Shown: positions 12,801 through 27,800, counted from the stretch's first letter. The stretch is DNA of 64,000 nucleotides from Apostichopus japonicus (GCF_037975245.1 NC_092568.1:20429001-20493000); one strand, 5' to 3'. A program made the numbers and translations. Notes: generated by a model not told the origin, from the sequence alone.

Positions 12801-15800
12801 AAAATATTTTGGTCACATAACCATGTTTACTTTAAATATTCGTTATATCATGGATTCCCACTGAATGACATTCGAGATTGGGTGAGTAAAAAATAGATTT
12901 ATGACTGTGATACTTTCAAGTCAAAGATGAAGACTTTCATGTTAATCCAAGTTCCAAATTACATCCAAACAAGCCTGACTAAGGCAAGACACAAATTGAC
13001 CTTTCAAAATCAGTTTTAATATTTTACCTTGTTTGAGTTGTACAGGTTCGTGGACATCGACACCGTTAACAGTGCAGAGAGCGTCTGCCATTGGATACAA
13101 GGTCACCACATCATTTTTACTCATAATTACTGCATGTTCTCTCTCCACATCAGCAGATCTATTCAAAACTGTCAAGAATCCAAAAGACACATGTATATCA
13201 CCTTTTCAATCTGGATTGATGGTAGAATGAGAAGATGGGGGGGGGGGGCAATGGACGGGGAGCTGGTCATAGACGGCGCACAGTGTTAAAGGGCTACCAT
13301 GGACATTATCTGCATGGTAGAACGGGTGCCAAGGTTGTGAGGAGACAGGTAAGCGAGGAACAAAGTAAATACATGTATATCACCTTTATACCCATTTCAA
13401 TCTGGATTGATGGTAGATTGAGAAGGGGGGGGGGGAAATGAATGGGGAGCTGGTCATTGAGGTCGCACAGGCTAAAGGGTTACCATTGACATTATATGCA
13501 CGGTAGAACGGGTGTCAAGGTTGTGAGGAGACAGGTAAGCGAGGAACAAAGTAAATACATGTAGATCACCTTTATACCCATTTCATTCTGGATTGATTAA
13601 TCTATAACGTAAATGGACTCATTATTAACGAATCTTATGGTCACACTTCTACACAGTGAGTTTCTCACATCTCCAGTGGTATGGGGCACAGCTTTGAAAG
13701 ACTAAAACTCCAGCATTACGTCCGCAGAGTCTCCAGAGATATGTGTGCTTCTCGGCCTTCATTTAAGATTATGATTTGTTACATTTAGTCCCTATGGGAA
13801 GGACTTGTGATACTTTATCTCTACCTAATACAACCATGGTTACATCATGACATAGTCACATCATGACATGGTCACATCATGACATGGTCACATCATGACA
13901 TGGTCACATCATGAAATGGTTACATCATAACATGGTCACATCATAACATGGTCACATCATCACATGGTCACAGCCAAACTGTTTCAGGACAGAGTAGGTT
14001 GACAGGGGTCACATAGCTAGAGATTTGTATTCAAGCTCCATCTTGGGTCCCACTTCTCAAATATGGACAAAAAATTCTTATTTCTACGAGACAGCAGTAT
14101 CTTAATGTTGAATTACAAAATATGACCAAGGTAAAGTCAGCCTGTGCACATGTTTTAAACTAGCTTTTTTAACTAGATTTTTTTTTAAAACAAATTTGGA
14201 GACAACTTCGCAATACGTACATGTAATTGCAAATATGGGCCGCAGAAGCTTTACAACATATATTTTAACATTCCACAAGACTTAATTTAATTAAAAAAAT
14301 TGTTTAAGACATATATTTCAAGGTCTTCAAAGTTAGTATCATTCTAATTTGATTTTGAGATGTTAATTAGAGTATAAATGGAATAATGGAGTAACACTAA
14401 CACCAGATCAATACTCTACGCAGGTTGTAAATCAAAGTGTGCTGTCTTATCTTTGCTACAATTTGTTAAGAAACTATGTTTTTATAACATAATTTTCTCT
14501 GGCCAAGTTTCTCTCTTATCTCTCTCCAAGGTTGATAAATAAAACTGATTCACACTAACCGATATCCTGAGTTGTACTTGCATCGTCCCTGCCGATTCTC
14601 GTGCACCCATCCTAGAAAATAGTAGAGAGTATGAAAAGATATTGTGACCTTCTCAATGACAAGGGTACAAACATTTAGCAGCGTTGAACCAATGACAAAA
14701 CCTTTCATTTCCATCATAGTGATCGAAAACTAATCTAAACATTCATTAAAATTTGAAATGAAATGGGTAGGTTTGGGAAGCTTAAAGGGGCTATACAATG
14801 AATCCAGCCAAGCAATTAATGTCAGGCGCCCTCTATTTTTCTCCAACTTCTGATTCTGTCCGATTAAGGGTTGTACCATTGTGTGTGGGGGGGGGGGGAG
14901 CTAAGGCAGTGAAAAGTACTGATACACCTCAATTATAGTAGAATGACTGTGGAATGCTGTATAGCCCTAGATGTTTATGTTATTGGAGAATGTCGAGGGA
15001 GTTGTTATATGTTCTACTTGGAATGACCTGTTACAATTTGTAGTGTCGGACATGTGGGTAATTTTTACACACATTGAATTTGTCTGCATTGTGAGCAAAC
15101 AAATTCATAAATTTTTGGGTCGGCCAAGTGCATGATGTGATGCTGATTTATATTTTTAGTTTTTTTCACTGATGTAATACATAGAGGTAATTCAATATGA
15201 CATATGTATGGGTGTAATATTCTTCACCTTGAAGATACATATTTTGTTGGGACATGCGTTCCCCTCCAAAGATCAACAATTCCACTTTTGACAAAAGTGT
15301 GACAGCAGATTTTTCAGATTAGGGTATGGGGGTGGGGGGGTTGGTGGGGATGGGGCAGGCCCATATTAGCTACAAAATGGAAAAAATTTAGAAAAACAAG
15401 AAGGTGAAAAAGAAACAAAGGAGAGTGGTTCAAAACTTTACTTTTTTAATTTCGAATTGATGATTCATGGGCCAAGGCTGGGGTGCTTACCAAGTACCCC
15501 CGCCAGTCCGGCACTAATAATTGGTACAATTTTCCTTCCATATTTTGTCAGAGTATAGCCTACTGCAGGAACAGTGTAATGAGATTGACTGGCCAGATCT
15601 GACTGAAACTTTCTTTCTATTGTGAAACCTTGCGATGGATCCATTGTGGGAGAGGGAACTGGGTTTAATGCCTCCCCTAATCCCCTTATTAATCCGATTC
15701 TGTGAACATTTTACAATAACGATGAGGCTGATATTAGGGTGTGATTGAATTAACAACTTGTCATACATTTTTTGTAGGCATATGTTGCACACAATATCCA

Positions 15801-18800
15801 TCAATCATATATTATTTTGGAGAAGTGATCTTATAATTTAGTGAACTTTAAAGAATGTATATATATGGCAACACCAATGTGAGTCTTTGTGAGCAAATTC
15901 ATCACATCAGCCGCCATACAGAAAATAACTCCCTCCTATTATTTATGACAATTTTATAGAGTGGACATCATTTTACAAAAACATTTCATTTTATATAGTC
16001 TAATTTTAGAATATTCCTGTACATAGCATGCCTCTGGAGTATTCATTAAAACAGTGTCACAGCAGAGACCTTAATTGTACACAAAAACAACCGGTACTCA
16101 TGGCTCGTAAGTAACTACTGTTCATGCCCTGATACACATGTTAGGAATACAAAGTAGTTATTACTGTTGCACGGTTGTGGGAGAGTAGTTGCTGTATCCA
16201 ATCATTGAATGAGGGTTTTTAATACGTGATTGCAAAATGAAGTCCTATCTAGTAATTTTTGCTATAAGCAGGTCTACTGATATACCCTAACATGGCCTTT
16301 CTTTGTTATCTTCATGACGAATTGGAGTCATTTAAAGAGAGGTGTAACTGTAATCAAGAGGTACTGTACCTAGTTACTGTACTAGCTATGAGTATTGACT
16401 GACAATAATTGCTAAATAATATTATAGTGGTTGCAATAATTTTGCTAGTTTTACATGCTAATTTATATTTGAGATTAGGGTTGCAAGAGCCCCTTCATAA
16501 CATTCATTTAGAACTCGAGAACCAAGCAGATCATATGTCAAGACATTTGCTTACTACATTAAACAAACGTTCATTTTCGGTCATTAATAATGGACCTGAA
16601 GCTTTGAATCTGGCAATGGTCCAAAGATATGACCTACTGATACTGGGACACAGGACATGTAATAGTACCTACAGGTACACTGCACATGTCTTTTATTTAC
16701 TGGAAAGCTGTCAGAACTGGACGTTACAATAGTGTAGTCATCCCATTCTGTGCAGTTTGGTGCATAAGGAACAGGTTTCCATCAGAGGATTGTCACTACA
16801 CAGGAATTAAAGTTGGCATATTTTAGAAAATCATATTCAAATTAAAAAACATTTATGTTTTTTAATGCATATCATGGACTGTAAGATAACTTTGTTTGAG
16901 GGTACGGAAAGAACCAGGTATTGTTTAAGAAAAAGACAATACATGCTAGACATGTTTATTTTGACATATGTAGGCCTTTATAAATTGACCTATAGAGACT
17001 ACACTTCTCAATGTCATATGCATGAACAACTTTGAAAAACAAAGGATAGGTAGTTGTGGAAAATAGGGTAGTTTTTCTTCCAAAGCAACTATCCATACCT
17101 CGCCGATATGTCCACAAAAACTGCCTCACGTGTCTCACTTTCACCAGAAATGTACTGTAAGCACAATTTCAGAAGTGTTATACCATTTTGGTGACTTCAG
17201 TTGGTGAGATTAAATTTTATGGGCATCAATAACGAAGTTTGATGTTTGCTTGCAGTATTTTATCTCCTGTGAAATTAAAGAGCTTACATCCATAACATTT
17301 GGTCTAATGCAAGCTGTAATAACGAATGGGATAAAAAAAATAGCAAATTATAGTACGGTTTTGAATGTTCTTTTGTGAAACATTCTACCATCTTTTAACT
17401 GCCAATAGTAATTTTACTTCCACTGTTTAATGTTTGATTAATCATATCATATATTTGTGGAAATGAGCTTAAGAATCTACAACCATTGATTATGTGTAAA
17501 CCCACTCTTATATTGGCTCTGTTAAGTCTTCAACTGTTGGCTTGTGGACGGTGGACACTCTTGGTATAATTTTTTGGTTCATCAAGTAGGGTTTTTCAAG
17601 CCTGTTTGGATGAACATAGATCAACTACCAGAACTTTCACGATGTTCTCCAGAAATGCAGAATGTATCCATAGGTTTTGGGCTCTTTCACAGGTACCGGA
17701 TGCCATTGTTTGGTGGCTGTGGAGTACTTCACCTTGACCCTGAAAAGAAATCATAAGAGGTCGTTGTGATTTGCATATTCCTTTGTGCACCTCCAGATAA
17801 TAAACTCACAGGGTATTTTAACAAATATCTTCATAAGTAGCTATAAGGCTGCTGTCAATTAAATCTTGATTGTTTTCACTATGAAATACTACCTAGAAAC
17901 AATTAACATCATCAAAAGGAGTGTAGAACTGTATGTTCATGTACTAGGTAAATACCTTGAAAGTGTTTCAATTTAGTTATGCATTTAACCTCTGGTTTAA
18001 GACATAGACGAATCCACAAACCACTAATTGCATCTATGGTAATAATGTAAATATTCTGTTGTGAAGTGAGTCAGAAGTGTGCCTAAAAGGTATCATTTGA
18101 AATGGGTTGTACATCTAATGCCATTCACTACACATATAAATAAGCATATAATGAGGGCATAGACAGAAACACTTACTCATCATTCCCATCTCCATCTTTC
18201 TTTGGAACGGTTTCTGTGAAAGTTGAAATCGATGGCTGCCAAGTACTTTCTCCTAACATACAGTATCCAACATAGCTGTGATAAAGAATGAAAAAAGTTG
18301 GGGCCATATGTTAATTATGAAGTTTGTAATGCAAACTTTTACCAGGGTTTCTTTGCCAGAATATATTTTATAGTAATATTTACCTTTTCAGTAATCGTGT
18401 TTACAAGCAGTTGTCTTACCATGTACACAAATACACACACACACACAACATTTCCATCAAATTCTTGGCCTTTTGGCAAGAATTCAACAATTATTCACAG
18501 ACCGTCATGAGCCATTATTCAAAAAAATTATATGTCAGCTGGCAGGGTAGTTGAAGGATGTCCATGCAACCCACTGTTGCCATGACAGGGCTTTTAGGTT
18601 TTGGCATGGGGCATTAAGGAACCATGATGCAATGCTACTTCTGCATGTATTGTCCTGACTCTCTAAATTCACTCTGATAAAGGGCCACATAGGCTGGATG
18701 TCCAGGAAGTTACTCACCATCCCATATAATATATATTTCTCCTTGAGGAGAGGAAGGACTTCCAGGTGTCAACATGGGCTATTCATTGTAATCAGCTAAT

Positions 18801-21800
18801 GAGCTAACATGACTTGATACTGCTAACAAGAGACTATTGTAACTCTATGTACTGAAGGTAGTTTATATATAGGATGACTTCCTGTTGACCCATGCTCTCA
18901 ATGCAGATGTTGTAGAAGGTGAAGTGGAGATGAAAGGCTAAACTGGATTTGAATACACTTTGTATTACTTGCAAATATTACAACAATGACAGAAGGGTAT
19001 TCCAATAATTCCATGCAAATAGACCAAATCTAATCCTCCTTCACTTCTTGTTGTAACAGTCACAACAGTGCATGCCTTGGTAAACAGTAAACACTGAAAA
19101 GTACAGAACTTGGTGGATTCAAATTTGGCCAAGTATAATTTGTTCCATTGGAAAGTATGCATGTAGCATTAGCATTGATAGATTTTATGAGAAGTTTGCA
19201 TCTCTGAAGCATAGATCTACTGAAAACAAATACAAAAAATAAATGCTGACGAAAACATGGCACAAACAATGTTGCATACCATAGGCTATATAGTGCAGAC
19301 TAAATTAAGTAGTACCAAAACAGAATGTGACTTTCTACAGTATGTTGGGTTTCACTGACCTTAGAATGAAGCTTAGCCTAGCTACATACCAAGTGAAGCA
19401 AAATAACTAGATCAATAAAGGAAACTAGGAAAGTGAATGTGGTTGAAGTACAGCCTATACCTACCTTGCTATGCATGCATAGGACAAACAGGAAATTAGT
19501 TCAGTTGGCCTTTCAACCAAGTTAATAGTATCGTCAACTATCCTAGAAGTTCATGCACATGTATGTTAAATTATTCTATAATGTCCATTGTAATATATAC
19601 TAGCCAAACCATATTTGCAATCTTATACTTATTCTCCACCATTATGAACACTTTAAAGTTTGCTTTTGCGAAAATTCTGCTAAAAACTTTCTTGTTGCTT
19701 ACTTATTATTTCATAAGCTACACTTATACTTATAGGCAGAATCATATGCTGGGAGTTAACCACAAAATGTCCATTCTTTGGAACATTGTTTTGTTGGGAG
19801 GTCTCTTTGCTGATTTTAGAGTGTTAGTCGCCTGGGGAGTAGGAGAAGGCAAGAAAACGCCATCTACTTTCCATTAGTTTTGTACAGAAGGTGCTTATAT
19901 CTAAGGGTGAGTAGTAGTGCTGCATTGAGTTTGGTCATACTTCCTGCATTTTCAGCAAGCAATGTGTCAATTATAAAACAATCATAATTTCTGAATTTTC
20001 AGTTTGCCATGAGTCAATTATACATCAATGATCAATCAGAAAGGGAAAAAAGAAGTCACGTTAGTAATAAAGTAAGGCCTGTCCTTAGTCACCTACAGAC
20101 TACTACTAGTCTATGTTCCCTAACTACATGCACCCAAATGTTTGCTCCTAGCTAGGAAGGCATATATATTTTAACCACATGTACCTGCATACTTTTCCTT
20201 CAAAATGATGACTACTGATGTAAATATTATTTTGTAAAACTTGAATATTATCCACTTTCTTTATGCTTCTATAAAGCACGTGGGCCAGGCATTAACTTTT
20301 TTTTTCAAAGTAAGCAAAACCAACAGAAAATAAAGATTGCTACCTAGTACTTTGATCTGTGATATGCTGTCTGTCATAGATCTGTGATATTGGGAAGGCC
20401 TATCAAATGTTCGTATAATGAGTAGGTCGACAACAATTTATTTATCTTCTTGTGGATTTTTGGAGGACGCAAAATACCATGAACGAAATCAGGTATCTTT
20501 GCCATTTGTAGAAATGATGTTAACTGCACTAATAAACACAGGTAATATTTTGAAAGAAATTTTGGCAGGTAAGAAGTTGGAGACACGAAAGTCATTTGAA
20601 ACTAGGATTCGCGCAGTAACAGTTAAATTGATTCCATAGCTGCACAAAATTAGGTTAGTAAGGAGTAGCCTAGTAATACTATATTCCTATCGAACTCCGA
20701 GTCTTTGTTGAATACCCTAGCTGACCGTGGTGGCTGCAATTCACAATAGTCTAGACTATATACAACTACAATACATTAGGCCCATATCAAATATTCAGGC
20801 CAAGCCTTTGGCTATAGGCCTAGTCACAGTATTATAGATACTTTTACCATGTGTCCTGACAGTGACACTAACTAAGATAACCTGAATGTAACTTGTAAGG
20901 CCTAACTAACGTTACAGGCCTAGCCCACAGTGATTGTAGCTAGGCCATCAACATCCTTACCGGATTTGAATCGGTAATGAAAGTTATTTGACTTACCTAG
21001 GCCTAAGCTACTTCAATTGCGGTATAGCAACCACCGACCTCCTTCAGGGGCTTCAGCGTTTTCCAGTTTTCAAAAGAATCTGCCAGAGAGATTTTGCCGT
21101 CTTGTTTCAATTCATTCTCCTAGTCCTACGTTGCTTTGTAGAGCTAGACACAATTTCGATGTGTATTTCGAGTAGACTGTGTCCCGGCCCTGTATATGCA
21201 TGCACATAGACCAAGATATTTGTGTATAAGTATAATAGTGAAGCTAATTACGGCCGTGTACGTACGAGCGGGGAGTTGTTACACACAATTCCCTAGTACA
21301 GTACGTACGAGCGTTACGACTCGGCAATCTAGCTAGCGCTGTATATGTGAACAGTGTACTCGGCTACATACAGTACTGTAGATCAGTGTGTATATATATA
21401 TTGTACATACTGCGTGTATACTACTGTATCATGTAGATCAGTATCTGTCTACATTGTTTACACTAGCTACTGGGAGTCGAGTTTCAGTGTGTTGCCATAG
21501 GGATGATTTGCACACGGCATTTCGCTCCCATCAAGCGATGCTTCTCTCGGATTCATTGTATAGACCCTTTAACTAGTACACAGTAGCTACAGGTTACCAT
21601 TGGCCAGTACTATTGTTTACAAAAAGTAATTAAAGAAAAAAATGAGGTGAAATCTTGATCATTTGACTTGTGTAACATCAACAAATCACTGATTCAATGA
21701 CCACTATGAGGTGTTTTTTTTTCAATGCTTTACGTGTTACATGTGAAACAAACAGAATCAGAAACATATGAAGAGATAATATAGCAATGATACATAGAAA

Positions 21801-24800
21801 TAACTAAACAATTGCACAAGCTGGGATTAAAAGCAAAATCGTTCAAACTGCAGTCTCTTTTTACTTTCCCTATCCCAGTACCAACCCCCCCCCCCCCTCT
21901 TTCACCTTCTCTCCAATCACTTCATGTGAGAAAGCACTTCTTCAAAATTTTAAAAATTACATAACATTTAACAATCAATACAAAAGTGAAATTGTCTTCC
22001 TTTTTTTATTAATTTTAGGTAAACATAAGTTGACCAGCTATGCACATTAACATGAAAACTGTAATCAATTTTTTCAGGAAATGATGGGAAAAACACAAAA
22101 CAAAAAATCAGTTTCATCCTTTCTTAAAAGTAGCAATTGAAAAGTTCTGCTCTAACTCACCTGTAAGTGGTAGAGGATAATGCCTGTACTGATATCATCA
22201 TTGAGACCTATAAGATGAGGCACATCTGACTCCACCACTACCCCTAAACTCTCTCTCCTGATCCCTACATTGCACTCCTAAAAAGTGATGAAAAAGGAGG
22301 GAAGATGATGAAAGAAGGAACAGGAATGTTGTAATCCAAAGTTTATACACCACTCACATCAACTAAAGTCAAAAGTAAAGTAACTTAAAATATATGGAAA
22401 ACCACACAAATCCATTTCTGTATATACTGCATAGTAAAATGTACACTGAAGCTCAAATTTATTGACCAGCTCTAATATATGCTAGAAAGTCGAATAATGG
22501 TATGTCATCTTTCCTCAAGCATCTTACTGCTACCCTCAAGGTATTTGACCTCATTCCTGAATTTGTACTGGTATTCAAAGCATTATTTGATAATAGTATA
22601 GGAGCTAATGCAAAATTATGCAATCATGGGTGTACTGGTGCTTACAGCAGTGCACTTGTACAGAACAAGGGAATTCTAAATGTTCTTGTACTCTAACTCA
22701 TGTTGTTGTACTCGGACTCATGCTGTTGTACTCAGACTCACGCTGTTGTACTCATACTCATGCTATTGTACTCATGCTGTTGTACTCCTTCTTATGATGT
22801 TGTACTGTTACTCATACTGTTGTTCTCCTAGTCATGCTGTTGTAATCCTACTCATACTGAAATACTCTGACTCATGCTATGTTGTTGTACTCTTTCTAAT
22901 GCTGTTGTACTCGTACTCATGCTGTTGTACTCTTACTCATGCTGTTTTAATCTTACTCATGCTGTTGTACTCCTGCCCATGTTGTTGTAATCTTACTCAT
23001 ACTGTTATATTCCTACTCATGCTGTTGTACTCTTACTCACTCATACTACAGGACTGTTTGTATTAATTGTTAATTATTTATTCTGCACGATCAGCTTCAT
23101 CCCGGCAGATTGTCCCTTGAAAGTATTTTAAACTGATACTGACAATTAAATTCCTAATTCCTCATTAAGATGAACAGGAAAACGGGAACAACATATATGC
23201 ACAATTGAAGGCAACTCTTTGTTTACTATGAAACCCTGGGAATTAACTTCAATAACTTAAATTAATAAAAAAGACATAATAAGTTCCAATTAAGAGATGA
23301 AGAGAAGTTGTAATTCAACATTTAAGGACCATACCTGCATGATTTGTGCTACGTCTTTCCACTTGTCAACCCAGGCTTCTGTTAATTGGTCTACCTTGAC
23401 TTCATTCTCTTGTAACATTTCGTTAATGGAATGATCCTGACACAACGAAGCCGACGAGCTTCCCTGCAAGAACCAAAAACACACACAGAGTAAAACTGTT
23501 AACAGTTTTAATGTGGTTGTTCCTGCACTTTATTGCTTGTCTTAAGCTTTCTACCAAATAGCCCATTTCAATTAGTGAAAAAATTTTACACAAGTTTTTA
23601 TCACCACTGTCTCCAATCCAAATCTGTTCAAGGCTGATAACAGGGTTTTGCTCATTCAATCTCTCTCTCTGACAGAGAAAGACTGTATGAATCATTTGAC
23701 TCACACAATCATGGCAACACCCATAAAATGCCAAAAAAGGAGGAAAGTCCAAATCAAATTAATCAACTCCCAGAAAATCTAGGGTTTACTTTATGTAAGT
23801 GATTCTATCTTTTTGTTTAGCTCTCTTCCAAAACAAATTCTAGAAAGTGGAGCAGTTGGTTGCCAGGCGACACTAGATTATACGGATTTCAACTGCATCG
23901 AAACGATGGGAGCATAGATGTGTTATCAACAATAATTGATGGCCGAGATGATTTAATCCCAAACCATCTATGCTCTTATGATAAAACATATATTCCTGTG
24001 AGGGCAGCAAGTATGAATATTACTAGAAAGACATCATGCATTAAAATAGAATATATTCGGTACATTAATGATTTAATGAAAAATATCATCATGTCGTAAA
24101 AACATCATTATTTGTAAGACCAGATGTAAAACATTGTCATCCTTCTATTTTACTTCTGAGAACATTTCTTGTGAGAAGCTTAGTTTGTTTCCCTTTTCAG
24201 AGGACCAAGAGAACCTAATGGTTTATACTGACATGTACTGTAATGTCTTAGACTGAACTTTCATCAAGTTTTCAAACAATTTTGGATAATTTACGTCCCT
24301 GAATATACATGATGTGTTCCTGTTTACACTGTGATTGTTGTATATACTTCTTTGCATCCGTGTCAGAGTGTCAAACCCTGATTCTAGTGTTAACTGGTGA
24401 GAGTACCTAACAGTCAAACACAACTGAAAAATACACCAATATTAAAATGCAACATTGTAACTATTACTGATTGTCCAAAGAGCCAACAGGTGCCTCATTC
24501 TATCTGATATGAAATATGGTTATAGTATATGAAAAGATTTCCTCGGGAGTTTCTGTGTGTTCTGAAATGACCTTTTAGAAGTTATCCACATAAAAACATG
24601 ATACTGGAAATTGGCTACTTACCAAACTAGCACTGCATAATAAGTTTTTCAGCCTCAAAATTTCTCCTCTCAATTCACGGATGACCCGAACATGAGGATC
24701 CTATCGATGAAAGAAACACAACATTATCTCGCAAAATCGATCACATAGATACTTTAAAGCAAGGGTTCCCTAACTGGGGTGCATGAACCCCCAGGGGGTA

Positions 24801-27800
24801 CGTGAGTCCATCCCAGGGGGTTCGTGAGACGTTTCTGAAAGTCAAAACTAGAGTACTTTTTGTTGAAATAAAATCTGATATATCATATAATTTAGTAATG
24901 TACAAAAGTCGTACCTATCGACAACCTCTACAATATTAAACTATGAACTTGATCTTTTACGAAGCACTGTTATACATATAAAAGTATAATAATGACTTGG
25001 ATCGTGTCTCGAAAAGTTGGGGGTTCGTGGACAACTCTGACATCCACAGGGGGTTCATTGGGGGAAAAATTTAGGGAAACCCTGCTTTAAAGGAAGGACT
25101 ATTCCGATGGTTAAAGTTTAGCTCTTTGTTTTGTTCTATAATGTAAAAGATTATTTAATATCCACAGAAGAGAAAAAAAAATTGCAAATATGGTTTGTAA
25201 TGTACCTAATATGGAATTTATGATTACAGCTTTGGAATAGTCTCGACAGAGTCCGAGACACTTGCCGAGTCTTAAAAATGTAATGGAGAACTATTTAATT
25301 TTACAATATTCTTTTCTTTTTTCTTATTCCTCTTCTTTTATCCACCTTTTGGCAAAAAGCATCTTAGCCATCGTAAGAGGCAACATATTTACTGCAGCAG
25401 AAAACCATTTCTTGCATAAACAAACCAAGATGAAGGTACCACAGAGAAATAGCGCCGAAAGAGAATTGAACAAATCACTTTTAATTACATTCATATTTTA
25501 TGTCCAGTCATCCTTTTACCTATTCTTCTTTTTTCTGCCATTTAACAACAGCTACTGCATTCAACCAAATTTGAAAATTTTGAAAAAAAGTCAAAACATT
25601 TCCAAGAAATAAACCCCTCAAATGTAAAACTACCCTACCGAATTAACCCGTGCCGAATTAACCACACCCATCATAACGAGACAGTAGCCTCAACTCCTGA
25701 TGCTGCATTTACATATTAAAAATAGTTTGATGAAATAGTAATGCATAGAGAAGAGAGAGAGTAGACAATTTTAATCATCTCTCGCAAATCCTCCATGTCA
25801 TTGTTTCATTTCACAGCATGTGGGAGTAATCAAGAAATTATGTGTTAATAAGAACCACTGAAGAGGAGAAACATGTAATGGCCTTTTAGAAGGTAAAAAT
25901 ATAGTCCTCGTCACTACACACCATTGAACTGTGACTATAAATTGAACTCTGTATCCATGCATGTCAACTGAGATCAATGTGATATATTACTGATTTAACT
26001 GTTATTAGTTCTAATTTTTTTAATAGTTTTTTCTGCTTTTTATGTTATTGTGTTCTAACTTCTCTGCATGTTTGAGTATTTAACTACTAAAACTGTACCA
26101 TGACGATAGAATGGAATGTAATCAGAATTAGGAGACACACATTATCGTGTTAAATGTCCCCATTTTAAGCATGCTAAAACTTTGTGAGATTTTCAAAAGT
26201 ACTTTCCAGGAGATCCTCTATTGTCCACATAATTCACAAGTATTCAAGAATATTAAGTTAGACTATAGGATGCATGCACAGATTCGGAAAATGCTTTTAA
26301 GGATGACGGCAAAGATCTGTTGGATCTGTATAAGAGTAACCGTTTTGTGACTTTCTAACATATTTGAGGGGGGGGGGGGGGGATACTGATGAGCCTTTTA
26401 AGAGTGCTTACAGTTCTTACAATTTTAGGAATGCAAACTAGTAAAAGAGGTATGATATAAAATTTCTTCCTGCTGACAGATTTCGTTTTCATAAGGTTTT
26501 AAGATGGATTTTCAATATCTATTATCATTTGTGATGTGAAGATTCTTATTCGATTTGATATGGTGACCTATAATAAAGCAATGAAATGTAACTTAAACAC
26601 CACAGGATGATAAAACTAAATAACAAATTTAATAAAACATTTATCTTTGGCGTAACAACGATTCATCCCTTGGATTATGAGTACTGCCATCCAAGGCCAT
26701 GTTTGATCAAGAATTTACAAAGGAACTACCGATGACTGAATTTTACTTTGGTACATCAAATACCAGCCAAGGTGGGAAAAATGCAACAGGCAAGCCAAGA
26801 TTCTACATCAAACTGAGAGGTTTCCAAATTCCTTATCCAATCCGACTGGGCAACTTTAATATCGTTATCAAAGAAATGGTCTACCACAGAATTTGTAGAT
26901 GAAGACATTGTAGAATTTGAAGTTTCCTTCAGAATTGTCTGATGGTTCACAAACAACTAATTATCTTGACCAACGGCAAAGGGTACACTTTGAAGCAGCC
27001 TGAAGTAGCCAAAATGTCACACTGTACACACACTTACAGTTAAAATGCAGCATTACAGTATTACTTTAACAATTTACTCTACCACTGGTTGTTTCAGAAA
27101 ACTAGCTTTTGTCAGGCAGGATAAATAGAAAACAAGATTTTGAAAGGATGTAAATTGTAATTTTGTGCAACTCCTTCATTCTTACCTCATTAATTACCGG
27201 CTGGTTGACGATGTGAGTTGCTCTGCGTGCATACCTGAGTGTGCTCATGGTTTCGTTGTAATGTATACTGGCTGGAGAGACCGCTGAAATAATGAGAAAG
27301 ATAACCCACCATTAGAGACTCGAAAATGTCATACTAGTAGGATTTATATATTGTGTCCTGTTCTAAAACCTCTCAGATATTTAGGAGTTCTTAGGAAGTT
27401 CCATCACGACACTTATGAAACCAAAAGAAAGGATAAGTGGAGTATTTTACAATGCCAAAATGAAACTCTCTCAGGGGAACCAGTATATAAGGTAAAGCTA
27501 ATTTTTGCTTTAAAAAAAATATTACTTATGCAATTCTCACAATATTTAAACTATCCATACTTTCTGCATGCTGTCCTTTCACAGACAGATGATTAAATTT
27601 AGACAGTTAATTCCAAAACTGGTAAAGATGAACAAACACTTTAACAGTCAGTATGATAATGGGATGTGTTCACATCCTCCATATCATATAAGTGTGGCAG
27701 CTGAAAATAATCCTGATAAACTCACCCATCACAGCAACAAGCCCTCAATAATGTAAAATGAAAATGGTTACCTAATTCATTTAAAAGATTGCCTTCAACC

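Larger units (their letters stand above)
13169..14559 (-). other. Intron 15 (1,391 bp)
   Basis: It holds two tandem arrays: a unit of about 183 bp at 13187-13600 against the exon 16 acceptor, and a 16-bp minisatellite at 13835-13972. Nothing else is recognised. Confidence 0.85.
14612..22160 (-). other. Intron 14 (7,549 bp)
   Basis: It separates the two halves of the FHA domain. It contains the exon-like block at 18177-18275, a CpG-richer island at about 20640-21560, a C run at 21886-21897 and G runs at 14887-14899 and 15327-15343. A 107-codon plus-strand open frame at 16409-16732 has no recognisable domain and no support. Confidence 0.8.

Noticed and set aside
16409-16732. 107-codon plus-strand open frame with a hydrophobic N-terminus
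   Set aside because: It has no recognisable domain, no splice partners and AT-rich codon use like the surrounding intron. This length is not surprising in 64 kb.
20374-20595. PPKIHK-like word on the minus strand, reminiscent of Penelope reverse transcriptase
   Set aside because: Only a few residues match, with no neighbouring reverse transcriptase motifs in any frame.
22681-23066. 128-codon plus-strand open frame rich in Cys, Tyr, Ser and Leu
   Set aside because: It lies wholly over a 20-bp minisatellite whose unit is not a multiple of three. It is an artefact of repetition, inside an intron of the opposite-strand gene.
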